Notes: a model not told the origin generated them from the letters alone. Shown: positions 12,601 to 19,671, counted from the first letter of the stretch. The stretch: 21,658 nt of DNA from Apostichopus parvimensis (GCA_000934455.1 KN887018.1:49634-71291); one strand, 5' to 3'. Made by a program: numbers and translations.

Positions 12601-13020
12601 ACCAAAAAATTCAAGAATTTTTGTGAAATCATGACTACATACCTGGGGGTGTATCTGTGGGCACGACACTGGCGTGGAGGGACTGCCTCTTTGAAGGCAT
12701 GGGCATTTCCTGTTCGATGTGATTAGCCAGTGCCGCCTTGACTGCTTCCTCACGTACATCCGAGCGGTATCTGTTCTCCGGTTCATGATGCTCTGCCCGT
12801 CTCCGGTTACGTACTTGTCTCTTTACTCCTCCCACACTTCCTCCTGCGTCTGTGGTAGCTGCTGCAGAGGCAGAAGATGGAGAGGGAACATGTTTTAACT
12901 AGTACTGCTGCTTCTCCGTACTTATCATTATTAACACATTAACTGATATGTCTTCTTCTTCTCCTCCCACTCACCTCGTACAAATCGCTCGTTAACGTTC
13001 AACCGTTGGAACGACGGATG
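460..13020 (-). CDS. DIP2: DIP2-family gene, partial: 11 internal exons (join of the exon entries below)
   Basis: DIP2 proteins carry an N-terminal DMAP1-binding domain followed by two FAAL-like adenylate-forming (AMP-binding) domains. Animal family members are linked to axon guidance and branching, and family members are linked to diacylglycerol/lipid homeostasis. The eleven exons join without a stop into 473 codons, starting and ending in phase 0. Recognisable family blocks in order are RYRSDVREEAVKAALA and MPMPSKR (linker), PPPDVT, ARVSSKIQQLLNTLKRPKR, MDPNAPRPEG, ALQRYGT, KSGDR-VALVYPNSDPAAF, AFYGCL, QQIGFLLGSCG, FKGWPRL, PKPPKEW, AYIE and VNVLDFKRDVGLWH. These line up in order with vertebrate DIP2A/B/C from memory. 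The fragment covers the linker and the N-terminal part of adenylation domain 1. The DMAP1-binding domain (family motif around GDITQKGYEKKR) was searched for by eye on the minus strand and not found, so the start lies elsewhere. The C-terminal two-thirds is outside the window. The paralogue cannot be assigned; one ancestral copy is expected in invertebrates. Confidence 0.95.
628..1319 (-). other. DIP2 intron j-k with 18-bp tandem repeat and pyrimidine-rich tract
   Basis: 692-base intron. It holds the 18-bp tandem repeat at 784-855. At about 1137-1310 lies a long C/T-rich stretch of the plus strand, which is G/A-rich in the transcript, starting right after the weak donor of exon j. The open frames here are low-complexity translations of these repeats. 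Confidence 0.8.
784..855. repeat. 18-bp tandem repeat, four copies
   Basis: Four adjacent units of gtggtgaatgtgtataat (784-801, 802-819, 820-837, 838-855) differ by a few substitutions each, the last diverging at its 3' end. A related half unit (gtggtgaatgtgt) occurs earlier at 744-756. The length is a multiple of three, so one frame reads a pseudo-periodic His/Ser/Pro/Tyr peptide that is not a real protein. Confidence 0.9.
1320..1547 (-). CDS. DIP2: DIP2 exon j: adenylation domain 1, QQIGFLLGSCG (228 nt)
   Basis: Acceptor tttgttgcag and unusual donor ATTGAG|gtattt; 76 codons, phase 0 to phase 0. Blocks include DAGGQQIGFLLGSCGITVAL, FKGWPRLNWQVTES, LPKPPKEW and SPAYIE, all near-identical in spacing to vertebrate DIP2. 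Reading through the donor meets an in-frame stop after three codons, so the exon must end here. G-rich intron sequence directly downstream may help recognise the weak donor. Confidence 0.97.
1548..2087 (-). other. DIP2 intron i-j
   Basis: 540-base AT-rich intron between exon i (donor gtttgt) and exon j (acceptor ttgcag). I see no gene, repeat or element in it. Confidence 0.85.
2088..2198 (-). CDS. DIP2: DIP2 exon i: adenylation domain 1, VALVYPNSDP / AFYGCL (111 nt)
   Basis: Exactly 37 codons, phase 0 to phase 0, acceptor caacgatag, weak donor AGAAAG|gtttgt. It encodes VALVYPNSDPAAFVSAFYGC then LFAGVVPVAIDVPLSRK. VALVYPN.DP..F..AFYGCL is diagnostic of DIP2. The AGVVPVAIDVP part corresponds to the second core motif region of adenylate-forming domains (small residue, then PV.I..P). 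Confidence 0.97.
2199..3023 (-). other. DIP2 intron h-i with a C10 run
   Basis: 825-base intron. The only marked structure is a C10 run at 2583-2592, next to ggggcccc. No coding exon was recognised. Confidence 0.8.
3024..3115 (-). CDS. DIP2: DIP2 exon h: adenylation domain 1, GDR motif (92 nt)
   Basis: Acceptor tgttttttcag and consensus donor ACAGG|gtaagt; phase 1 to phase 0. It encodes (A)KLLSKANKIAYYLLHKLG then GPILKSGDR. This is the helix and turn before the first core motif of adenylate-forming enzymes (vertebrate DIP2: KLW.RS.K.AY..L.KLG...P....GDR). Confidence 0.95.
3543..3625. repeat. short AT-rich direct repeats (aaaatgactaatctaa)
   Basis: The core tgactaatcta appears twice and actaatctaa or actaata variants appear several more times within about 80 bases. 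It is simple local duplication inside a DIP2 intron, with no coding role visible. Confidence 0.6.
3731..4111 (+). mobile_element. tRNA-derived CORE-SINE with L2-like 3' tail, full length or nearly so
   Basis: The 5' part is tRNA-like, with an A box (tggttaagtgg, 3741-3751) and B box (ggttcgagccc, 3785-3795) 33 bases apart. It is followed by ccttgggcaaggcacttt... and gtaaatgggga, the conserved central core shared by MIR-type CORE-SINEs. A GC-rich unique part contains the 14-bp palindrome gtcccccgggggac at 3937-3950. The 3' end (ggcgctatataaatg, then gattgattgattga) resembles the tails of L2-clade LINEs that mobilise such SINEs. I could not find a clear target-site duplication. It is non-coding and antisense to DIP2. 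Residual divergence cannot be judged without other copies. Confidence 0.85.
3741..3795 (+). promoter_or_regulatory. RNA polymerase III internal promoter (A and B boxes) of the SINE
   Basis: A box tggttaagtgg at 3741-3751 and B box ggttcgagccc at 3785-3795 match the consensus of tRNA-type internal promoters closely. This suggests the element retained a potentially functional promoter, though activity cannot be read from sequence. Confidence 0.75.
4130..4253 (-). CDS. DIP2: DIP2 exon g: start of adenylation domain 1 (124 nt)
   Basis: Acceptor tctctcaccttcag and a less usual donor TATG|gtcagt; phase 0 to phase 1. It encodes LPRNLESALQRYGTATPKN, then TCLDANGKVSSHLTY, matching vertebrate PPSLEAALQRWGT..PK...T..D..GK....LTYG. 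This is the N-terminal edge of the first AMP-binding fold. A SINE begins 12 bases beyond the donor. Confidence 0.95.
4254..5042 (-). other. DIP2 intron f-g with long polypurine tract
   Basis: 789-base intron dominated by the polypurine/polypyrimidine tract at 4431-4528. The open frames seen here on both strands are low-complexity readings of that tract. Confidence 0.85.
4431..4528. repeat. 98-bp polypurine (G/A) tract
   Basis: Nearly pure purine on the plus strand with about six pyrimidine interruptions, including several runs of four to six G. In the DIP2 transcript it is a polypyrimidine stretch 180-275 bases upstream of the exon g acceptor. Such tracts can form triplex (H-DNA) or G-quadruplex structures; function here is unknown. 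Confidence 0.85.
5043..5116 (-). CDS. DIP2: DIP2 exon f: DPNxPxPEG block (74 nt)
   Basis: A strong polypyrimidine acceptor (tttctctctttgaag) is followed by CA TTT CAG ATG GAT, and the donor is TTCAT|gtaagt. The exon enters in phase 1 and leaves in phase 0. Joined to exon e it gives LETFQMDPNAPRPEGNVITP, aligned residue for residue with vertebrate LLEVQQPDPNQPKPEG. A second AG eight bases downstream (ttcag|ATGG) would break the frame, so the upstream AG is chosen. Confidence 0.93.
5117..5476 (-). other. DIP2 intron e-f
   Basis: 360-base intron between consensus donor gtaagt and a strong pyrimidine acceptor. An open frame reading from exon f into this intron is not coding, because the phase of exon e fits only the acceptor at 5117. 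Confidence 0.85.
5477..5590 (-). CDS. DIP2: DIP2 exon e: helical SSKIQQLLNTLKRPKR block (114 nt)
   Basis: Acceptor gtcttttcag and donor AGAAA|gtaagt, phase 1 to phase 1. It encodes HISARVSSKIQQLLNTLKRP followed by KRKPLQDFFVEEDDELE. This is among the best conserved parts of DIP2 before the first adenylation domain (vertebrate form: RVS.KIQQL.NTLKRPKRPPL.EFFVDDFEELLE) and identifies the gene by itself. Confidence 0.96.
5850..5998. repeat. degenerate ~32-bp tandem repeat
   Basis: The motif gggtagtytgaaggacagg recurs as gggtagtctgaaggacagg (5850), gggtagtttatggacagga (5883), gggtagttttacagagag (5914) and gagtagtttaactgagagg (about 5979). The spacings are 33, 31 and about 2 x 32, so one unit has lost its core. 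This looks like an old minisatellite in decay. Confidence 0.6.
7341..7359. repeat. C11T8 homopolymer pair
   Basis: Eleven C directly followed by eight T inside a DIP2 intron. It is one of nine poly-G/C runs of ten or more in the window. Confidence 0.95.
7750..7818 (-). CDS. DIP2: DIP2 exon d: PPPDVT linker exon (69 nt)
   Basis: A 69-nt exon with acceptor aaaccatag and donor AGATC|gtacgt, phase 1 to phase 1. It reads (A)QPPPDVTASSGLAFQRGG followed by SIED. The vertebrate DIP2 linker has SAPPDVTT...EHS at the same place, so the PPDVT core is a good anchor even though the exon is too short to stand out as an open frame. It can be skipped without breaking the frame. Confidence 0.85.
7819..10203 (-). 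other. DIP2 intron c-d (2.4 kb)
   Basis: 2385-base AT-rich intron with a G10 run at 8180-8189. I searched the minus strand for an exon matching the vertebrate MEHWI / ADVMAQTHIE linker segment and found none. Exons c and d are phase compatible without one. Confidence 0.75.
10204..10377 (-). CDS. DIP2: DIP2 exon c: Ser/Asn-rich disordered linker (174 nt)
   Basis: Acceptor cgttttacag and donor AAGTG|gtatgt bound an open 174-nt exon, phase 1 to phase 1. With the last base of the previous exon it starts ESDTDDNDSISSSSSHQ, matching in character and position the acidic, serine-rich stretch after TPP in vertebrate DIP2 (TPPDTSS.SEDEGS). The rest, including FYYVRGDPF and a Gly/Asn/Arg-rich end, is not recognisably conserved. 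It is probably intrinsically disordered. Confidence 0.85.
10378..12642 (-). other. DIP2 intron b-c (2.3 kb)
   Basis: 2265-base AT-rich intron with a G13 run at 11069-11081 and a C10 run at 12362-12371. Overlapping open frames on both strands near 11202-11438 lack splice sites or recognisable motifs. Confidence 0.75.
12643..12861 (-). CDS. DIP2: DIP2 exon b: conserved linker block (219 nt)
   Basis: The exon is bounded by a pyrimidine-rich acceptor (ctgcctctgcag) and donor CCCAG|gtatgt, and is phase 1 to phase 1. It encodes fragment residues ~16-88: a Gly/Ala-rich start, a basic run (KRQVRNRRR), then RYRSDVREEAVKAALANH, MPMPSKRQSL and VVPTDTPP. The RYRSDV...EAV.AALA...MPMPSKR block is a clear signature of the DIP2 linker. 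The acceptor is a CAGCAG tandem, so a one-alanine difference between splice forms is possible. Confidence 0.93.
12975..13020 (-). CDS. DIP2: DIP2 exon a: post-DMAP1-binding-domain linker (46 nt)
   Basis: This 46-nt exon has a strong donor (CGAG|gtgagt) and a pyrimidine-poor acceptor (gttgtag). It reads HPSFQRLNVNERFVR plus one base, entering in phase 0 (a TAG lies directly upstream in frame) and leaving in phase 1, which matches the next exon. The start HPSF resembles the (D)PSF/(D)PSL found just after the DMAP1-binding segment in vertebrate DIP2 proteins. The intron to the next exon is only 113 bases. The identity rests mainly on position, phase and this short likeness, so it is less certain than the downstream exons. 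Confidence 0.7.
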
Positions 13021-16000
13021 CTACAACATGTCATTAATCACTCAGCAGTTACAGAAAGATATTTAATTAGTCCCAAAGAGTGACATGGTGATATGAACAG
13101 TCCCATGGTAGCCATGGGGCCCAACATAAGGAGACTGAAGTAATACAGATCTGTAATTGAGGCTTTTACGAGCCAATACCATCTATCCGATGACGAGAAC
13201 GTCAAATGTCAGAGTTAAAAAGTTTTGCAAACTTGGAAAACTTTCTCTACCTGTGACATTGATAATATTGACAAGGACGATGAAATGGAATAAGGGAGCC
13301 AGGTGTTCATTAAGCACAGAAACTAAAACAAAACAAGGAATTACTTAGTAATTAACTGAGTGAGAGAAACCAAAGAATGTTTGCAGAAAAGCCCTCCGAT
13401 CACGTAACGTTTATCGACATAGATCAAATTCTGGACAATTCCCATTTGCCTGACTGAACATATTAATCCAAATCTAATACTCTCGCTAGAAAATAGCTTC
13501 AAGAAAAGGAAATTTGACTCGCCGATTAACTTGCCAATGTGGCATATCTCCCTTACTTCATATCATGTTGGAAAAAAAAAGGGGAAAAAAACTCTTCTCC
13601 TGGAGGTTTGCCATGAACAAAGAAGTCCCTACGGCATTCTAAAAACCAATTTAAGTAGTTTTCCAGATAATTTAATCTCAAGACATGATTAATCATTAAA
13701 ACCTAAGAAAGAACAAGAGTTTAATTGCACTGCTTACAATAGCAGACCATGACTGAAAAACAGAATTTAATTTGGTATGATGATTCAATTATTTCATTCC
13801 TAAAAACAACTGCAGGGTACATTTTTTTTTTTTTTTTTTTTTGGGGGCACGAAAATCAATTTTTGAGTTGAATAGTTTACTTGCTCTGATTCGATATTTC
13901 AGGGCAAGACAATGTTAAGGGGGATAACGCGGCGAAGGGGAATTACTCCGCGAGAAGAACAAACACAACTGGTGAATGTGAAGCGTGAAGAATGTTGCGC
14001 ATCCATAACTGGAAACAGCTGTACAGATCAACAGCTGGGTGGTGTAGGCTCTATCTTACCCACACGCCTACCCAATTATATCTAGTTGGTAATGACTCAA
14101 CCTACACAGCTGTGCTACTCAAGTTGCAAAGGTAAACAGGGTTAAAGGGACTCTACCCATGCATGGATGATCTATATATACAGGCTTGAAGCAGATTTTT
14201 AGCCTGGCTGATATTGGAAAATTTTGGATACTATTTCTACACCACTGAAATTGCCATGACGATGCAGTTCATTTATACAGTAGCTTGTCCAGTGAATTAG
14301 TTTCATTTCCAAAAAAAAAAATTTAAAAACCAAAACATAATATTAATTTTTGATTTGCAATTTGCATGCGCGGTTAAATAAACAATAACATGAAAAGAAG
14401 ACGGGAAGGGGAGAATTCATCAGAACTAAATTTGACCGTTAAATCTTGCCTAATATTCAATTGGTGAAACAAAATCTTCAAATGGTTGGAAATGAAACAA
14501 TGACATTAAATTTGTGAGAACTTTTTTTTTGGATGGGGGGGGGGGAGGAAGGAGGTAGTTTTGAACAAAATCATTGAATAACCTCCTACGTAAGGGCCCT
14601 CTGTCAAATGACCATAAACACAAAGATTGAGGCTGATATTGTTATGTCCCAATTAAAGATTACATCACTCAAGTCAAAATGGCCGAATATTACAAACCCA
14701 ATGCAACATACAGTACACGTATAAACACAATACACTTCTGCCTCACTTAAGGAATCAGGAACAATTTCCTCCATTTACACTACTAATACTACTGGCATGT
14801 GGACTATAAATGTAATACATACTTACTCATTTGTTAATATTCATTATTTTCATTATTTTTTTTTTTAGACAAAATTCACTACTTACAATCCATGCTAACT
14901 TGAACAAGTATCCTCAAACTCTCTGTATCATTCCTAACCTCACAGGGTCACACTCTATGGTAATGTGCCCTAAGTTGACCCCTTCCCTGCCTCCCTTCCT
15001 CCTCTCCCTTCCCCCTACTGACCCACTGAGATCAATTCAAGCAATCCCTCTAAGCCTAATTCACCAGTGACGCGACATACACTGTACCTCATGAACAGTG
15101 ACAATATATACTGGCAATGTAGAGAGACACTCTTTAACATCAAACAGTATATACTGACTCATTCTTGTTTAGGGTGTTTTCTCCAGATATTAAATTCCAG
15201 AGGCATTTATCAACTGGTCAATATTTGGGTGAAGAAAATATTTTGGTAACAAAAAAAGGAAAGAAATAGTCTAGGGATTGTCTCTCCAGGGATCAGGAAA
15301 AGTCTGGTTTAAAATAATAATGAACAATCCCAGGAAGTGATTGCTGAATAAATACTTCGGCCACCTAAACGGTGCAAGAAAAATATGACATGAGTGAGAG
15401 ATATTAATCTAATCTGTTCATCTGAAATTGACACAATTCTGGAAGGATTATGAGTTAAAATGATGTCAAGATCTAGAATAAAATGGGGAGGAGGGAGGGA
15501 GGGATGTCCAGTAGTGAAATTGCAAGGTCATTGAGCTTAGTCAACAATTTTGGCAAATTTCAATAAAAAAATGTAAAGGAGGTTGAAAGAAATGTAAAAT
15601 TACAGTTGATCAAACTGTGTCATCCACCAGGTCTCATCCTACAAGTGATCATTAAAGGGCTTGATTCGGAATTGCTGCCGCATGGTATCAAATTGTGTAG
15701 ACTGGTTTGCAGTTTGTGTTACCATTAAAAGTTGTGAAAGAATTTGTCACAAAATTATAAATTATGCCATGCAAATAGATACTTCAAAAACTGTCCAAAG
15801 AATGCTGAAAAGTGTCTCAATTGTTACTGTTTCAAATTTTGTTGCCATTTTAACGTATCCAACAGATTATGTGTCAATATACAAAGTTCCTTTAATAGGC
15901 TGCTAACGAACTGTTTATTTCACTGTGTTGTTATCCCTTCCTTTCTTTTTTGGAAAGTCACTCAGGATATATTCTAGGCACAACAAACAAAACTAACCAA

Positions 16001-16260
16001 GAAATCGACATGATTACTCTCAGCCCCAGTACCCCTTAAATAGGTACTCGGTGTGATCATGTGATCATGACTGCAGTATGTTGCCTCTATCCCATTATCA
16101 TGATTCAGAGTCGAGCAACAACAAAATTCAACTCAGACTACCGTACATGTATTATGTGTTAAATGGTGGTGTAGTTAACTAGTATGACCATTACTTGCAA
16201 CATTTGTGTTTACATCAGATACAGGAAGATGGAACAATTTGAGCTGCTTTGTGGTCTCAC
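13021..16260 (-). other. non-coding stretch, probably part of a long DIP2 5' intron
   Basis: AT-rich sequence upstream (minus strand) of exon a. It contains T21G5 at 13822-13847, G11 at 14535-14545 and a C/T-rich tract near 14980-15030. The open frames at 15661-15977 overlap each other in two frames and look like chance in AT-rich DNA. No DMAP1-binding-domain exon was recognised. Confidence 0.6.
13822..13847. repeat. T21G5 homopolymer pair
   Basis: About twenty-one T followed by five G. On the minus strand this reads C5 then a poly-A run. It may be a retroposition poly-A tail or a plain homopolymer; no element body is recognisable beside it. Confidence 0.9.
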
Positions 16261-16339
16261 CGTTGGTTGGCTTCAGTACGTTATGTCGGTCAAAGGGGGA
16301 GAATGGGAGTTTTTTAACTCTTGTTCTCCTCTGGGGCAT
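16261..16339 (-). CDS. candidate exon, unrecognised (weak)
   Basis: From an ATG at 16339 an open frame reads MPQRRTRVKKLPFSPFDRHN then VLKPTN, ending at a good donor (AACG|gtgaga) in phase 1. A plausible acceptor (catgccccag) lies inside the same segment, so it could be a first or an internal exon. The phase would fit DIP2 exon b (skipping exon a) but not exon a. The peptide is basic and matches nothing I know, and chance is a serious alternative. Confidence 0.2.
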
Positions 16340-16342
16340 GAT

Positions 16343-16358
16343 GATAGATAGATAGATA
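16343..16358. repeat. (GATA)4 microsatellite
   Basis: Four perfect GATA units. On the minus strand they form part of the pyrimidine-containing stretch in front of the weak candidate exon at 16261-16339. Confidence 0.9.
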
Positions 16359-16993
16359 AAAAGCATTTTCTAAAGTAAATCCATTGTCATTCCCTAAATA
16401 ACCCTGTTTGCTAGAGAGATTACACCTTTGGATGTAAGGCTAACTGATGGACCATGTGGTTTTTTTTGTCCAACTGGTTTTCATGCCTGACAGTAATGAA
16501 GTGTAGCATCAATGGTATGCTGTGTATTACTACTAACTACAATGTACAAAGTACAGGTACTCAGATGTTATTTACAATGGTTTCATAGTTAATACAGGAT
16601 TTTATTTTCACTGCAAAAGAGAGTTATCTACTAGGTTTCCCCACTTGTTTTGTTACATGTGTAACTTTAAACACAATGGTTGAAAATTTCTTCCAAAAAT
16701 ATTACAGTGATCTTAAACAAAATGATAAGAGATATGTTATTCCTTACAAACAAATTATGTTAACAACCGGCAAGAAAACCGTCAAAAGGCATTTATACTC
16801 CTAAAAGGTTTGTTTGAAATAATTCACTAAAGATATATTTTTTAGGTCAACAGTTGAAACAGTTGTATGTGCTCTCTCATTACAGAAACTGTACGAACGT
16901 CCTATCAAGTGCTATAAATTACGATGCAATGTTTGATAGAATTGTGTAAATATTTATCTGTAAGCTTAAGACCAACACTAATTTGATTGAATG

Positions 16994-17021
16994 ACTAAGT
17001 ATCCCACACTAAGTATCCCAC
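16994..17021. repeat. 14-bp perfect tandem duplication
   Basis: The unit actaagtatcccac occurs twice in direct succession with no mismatch, implying a recent local duplication. Confidence 0.9.
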
Positions 17022-17779
17022 ACATGGATCATACATTAAATAGTTAACAGTAATATATATTTATGTTATTAGTGTTATAAGCCTAATGGCAGTAATGGAC
17101 GACTCAACTCAATTTTAGTTTAACGCTAGCCGACACTTTGAACCTCAAGACTAATTGATTTGTAAATTTTAAACAGAGAAATAAATGTTGGTACATTTGT
17201 CCTGAAAAGAAAACAATGTCATTACTTTAGCACAATATGGACGTAGGATAAAGGAAAATATGTTTAAAATTGATCAGAATGTCATTACTGCACACAATGA
17301 TAAGGGATTAAGAGTACGTACAGTATTACTTAATGTTCTTTCAACACATGTAAGCACGACTGTACTGACTTACTGACACACATGTTATATGTAAATTATA
17401 CTCTATACAACAGCACAAACTGCCAACTGATGTGATTAAAACTTTATGATGTCACTTTCTAATTATACAACATGATGTCATCCATGAAAGAAGAAAAAAC
17501 GGATACACAGGGTAACCTCTTTTGTCCACACTGCATGCCTGCTCCTGTGCAACCTACCATGGCCAATGACAAATGTGGAAGATGTTTAGTAATGAAGGAG
17601 AGTATGAGGTCTGGAGGATGTGAGAGGCGGGCAAAATGATGACGAATGAAGACTTTAGAATGAAAGGAAAGTGGTCACAAAAGATACTTCATCATATTAT
17701 ATATCTTTACATGGCATATTTTAGTATGCCAGTTAGATAAAGGAATCATGAATTATGATGTAATTTAGATATTACTTAC

Positions 17780-17897
17780 AGTTGCAAACATAGGAGTCCT
17801 CATCCACTCCCTGTATCATTACCATGTAAGTTCCTGACGTATATTGATTCTTGGCAGGCTTACGCACTTGAGCTTTCCTTAGTATATTTGGCATCAT
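17780..17897 (-). CDS. candidate exon, unrecognised (possible alternative DIP2 5' exon)
   Basis: An open frame of 39 codons starts at ATGATG (17897, A at -3) and ends at a consensus donor (CAACT|gtaagt) in phase 1. It reads KAQVRKPAKNQYTSGTYMVM and ends VDEDSYVCN. Alternatively it is internal, with acceptor atactaag at 17878-17879, entering in phase 2; that fits the end of the candidate exon at 18427-18479. Its phase 1 end also fits DIP2 exon b. The peptide matches no family I recognise. The acceptor is pyrimidine-poor. Confidence 0.3.
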
Positions 17898-18426
17898 TAT
17901 TGTTATTTTTGATGAAAAAATGATAGCAAATTTGTTCCCTTAAATAGCTGCGTCTGGTGAGAAAAGATCTGAGGTACTTCTACAGCGTCCGAGTAAATTT
18001 CTCTTCTTCTTCTTCAATGTTTAAAATAAGTTCAACAGAAACAGCAAGAATGTTGTAACCCACAAAGCATGTAAGCCTTCAGTCAATGGGTCTCAATACC
18101 CAACACACAATATCACATTGTGTACTATTATTAAAGGTTCCATCCGTAAAAGAAAACAAAACCTTAAAAATATTGCACATTACCAAAAGGAATTTAAACT
18201 TTGTGGAATAATTGATTAATAAAATTCTTTTCCTCCTTCCGACTTTTGTTAACTTGCTCGTCCAGATATTCAGTATTTAACGAATTCAGAAGCATTTGTC
18301 CTCACTTGGTGGTTTATCTCCAGAGTCCTCCTTAAACTTGCCTATAGCCTTCCCATGATCGAGGCAACAACAACAGGGAGGAGGGCGGCAGCGGGGAAGG
18401 GACTTTTCAAGGATGATGTTATTCAC

Positions 18427-18479
18427 CTGCGCATATGACTCCATTTACACCTGCTTAGATCATCCTCGTCGTCAGGCTC
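18427..18479 (-). CDS. candidate small exon with tandem donors, unrecognised
   Basis: A very good acceptor (branch-like ttctaat, then cttccttcag) is followed by EPDDEDDLSRCKWSHMR in phase 0. It ends at CGCAG|gtgaat in phase 2. A second donor 24 bases earlier (AGCAG|gtgtaa) would keep the same frame and remove eight residues. It joins in phase to the internal form of the candidate exon at 17780-17877. No donor-bearing exon further upstream was found, so its place in a transcript is unproven. Confidence 0.3.
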
Positions 18480-18610
18480 CTGAAGGAAGATTAGAACTGA
18501 TGGTTTGAACAAAAATAATTCTGGTCTCATATTCCCTTATAAGAGGCCATCCGGGAGAGCGAACGGTCAAAAACAGTATAAACAACTCGAAGAAAGCGAT
18601 AAATCTGTGA

Positions 18611-18886
18611 CATGCCCTGACGAATCACTTCGGGTTTGTGTTTCATGGCCGTGACCTGAAAAGACCATCGGAAATGCTAGATCTGCGGCGTGATGCCGAA
18701 TTAATTATCGACGAGAAAAGAACAACCGACGTGAACAAAATTCTTGTGCAGTTAAAAAAGACGAAGGTTCGCTTAAAGCAATCGCAGACATTTCATACAA
18801 ACAAACTTTGTATTAGGAACAAATGCAAAGAATCTAGAGTCAAATATATCGGAGGAAGTTTGACGACCAGAGTCCAGACAGGATAA
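18611..18886 (+). CDS. unexplained plus-strand open frame, possible exon
   Basis: The frame is open for 91 codons before a stop at 18884-18886, from just after a stop at 18608-18610. The first ATG is at about 18674 (EMLDLRRDAELIIDEKRTTD...). The peptide is charged and helix-like (VNKILVQLKKTKVRLKQS). The local sequence holds more CpG than its surroundings, and a ttataag element lies at about 18537. I cannot assign a family. The opposite strand is also partly open here (MKHKPEVIRQGMSQIYRFLR), so it may be a CpG-richer promoter or 5' exon region rather than a gene. Confidence 0.3.
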   Translation, partial: HALTNHFGFVFHGRDLKRPSEMLDLRRDAELIIDEKRTTDVNKILVQLKKTKVRLKQSQTFHTNKLCIRNKCKESRVKYIGGSLTTRVQTG

Positions 18887-19637
18887 CAGAAGGAGAACCT
18901 TCACAAGAACAGACATAAACTTGGCAAAACCTCTGCCAGAGATATAATTTCATAGCAGATTCAAGATTTATCCAGAAATCCAGAGAACTACACAAACTGG
19001 TTAAATATTAGTCACAGCTTAAAAACCACAAACTTAAGCGGAAAACAAGAATGTAGTACATGTATACTATTTACTAAATTAAAGTTATCCTCATGGTAGA
19101 AATGATATACTCTTTAGGAAACACAGTCCAAACAATATTTGCTATGACAGACAAAATTTCACAAATCCAATAGCACAGTGGAAATGACATTCAATAGACC
19201 ATATCACCACAGGAAGGGAACAGAGCCCATTACACTAGAACTTAAGTCTTTTAAATTTCTACAAGACACTGTATTACTAACTCCCATATAAAATAATACA
19301 CAGATAGAAGTACTGGTATTTACTACATATAGCTATAGAACATATGAACTGTGACTATACCACAACATAAAAAGGCCTGCTTATGATACAATAAACTGCA
19401 TAATATGATACGCTAGTAAATAATTCCAACCAGAAATTCCTTCACAACAGTAGCTTCCAACAAGCTGTCCTGAGTCATCCAAATGTGTAACTTACACACA
19501 TCTTGACTCCACACTGTAAAACTCAATGTATCTGGGCAAGTACCAGCCACAAACATAGATAACAATATTTACATGCTGTACAGCCAGCACAAACCAATGT
19601 TGGACCTACTACTGAGCTGTATATACATCATCACAAC

Positions 19638-19671
19638 ACTACTAGTATAACACTACTAGTGTACTACTAGT
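19638..19671. repeat. three copies of actactagt
   Basis: The 9-mer actactagt, containing the palindrome actagt, occurs at 19638-19646, 19652-19660 and 19663-19671. The spacing is uneven (14 and 11), so it is a short cluster rather than a strict tandem repeat. Confidence 0.85.

Larger units (their letters stand above)
16340..17779. other. AT-rich stretch without recognised genes
   Basis: Apart from the (GATA)4 repeat and a 14-bp tandem duplication (actaagtatcccac, 16994-17021) I see no structure, and frames are closed on both strands. Confidence 0.6.

Noticed and set aside
14060..14101. Possible 42-nt minus-strand mini-exon (VESLPTRYNWVGVW)
   Set aside because: It has an acceptor-like tgtgtag and donor gtaaga and is phase 0, which could feed exon a. 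The peptide is unlike DIP2, however, and such a short exon is easily found by chance.
14831..15249. Plus-strand frames near a T-rich and C/T-rich tract
   Set aside because: The composition is simple-sequence driven and there is no splice or family support.
15661..15977. Cys-rich overlapping plus-strand frames (81 and 77 codons)
   Set aside because: Two frames of the same AT-rich stretch are open together. There is no signal peptide logic or family motif, and Cys spacing is irregular.
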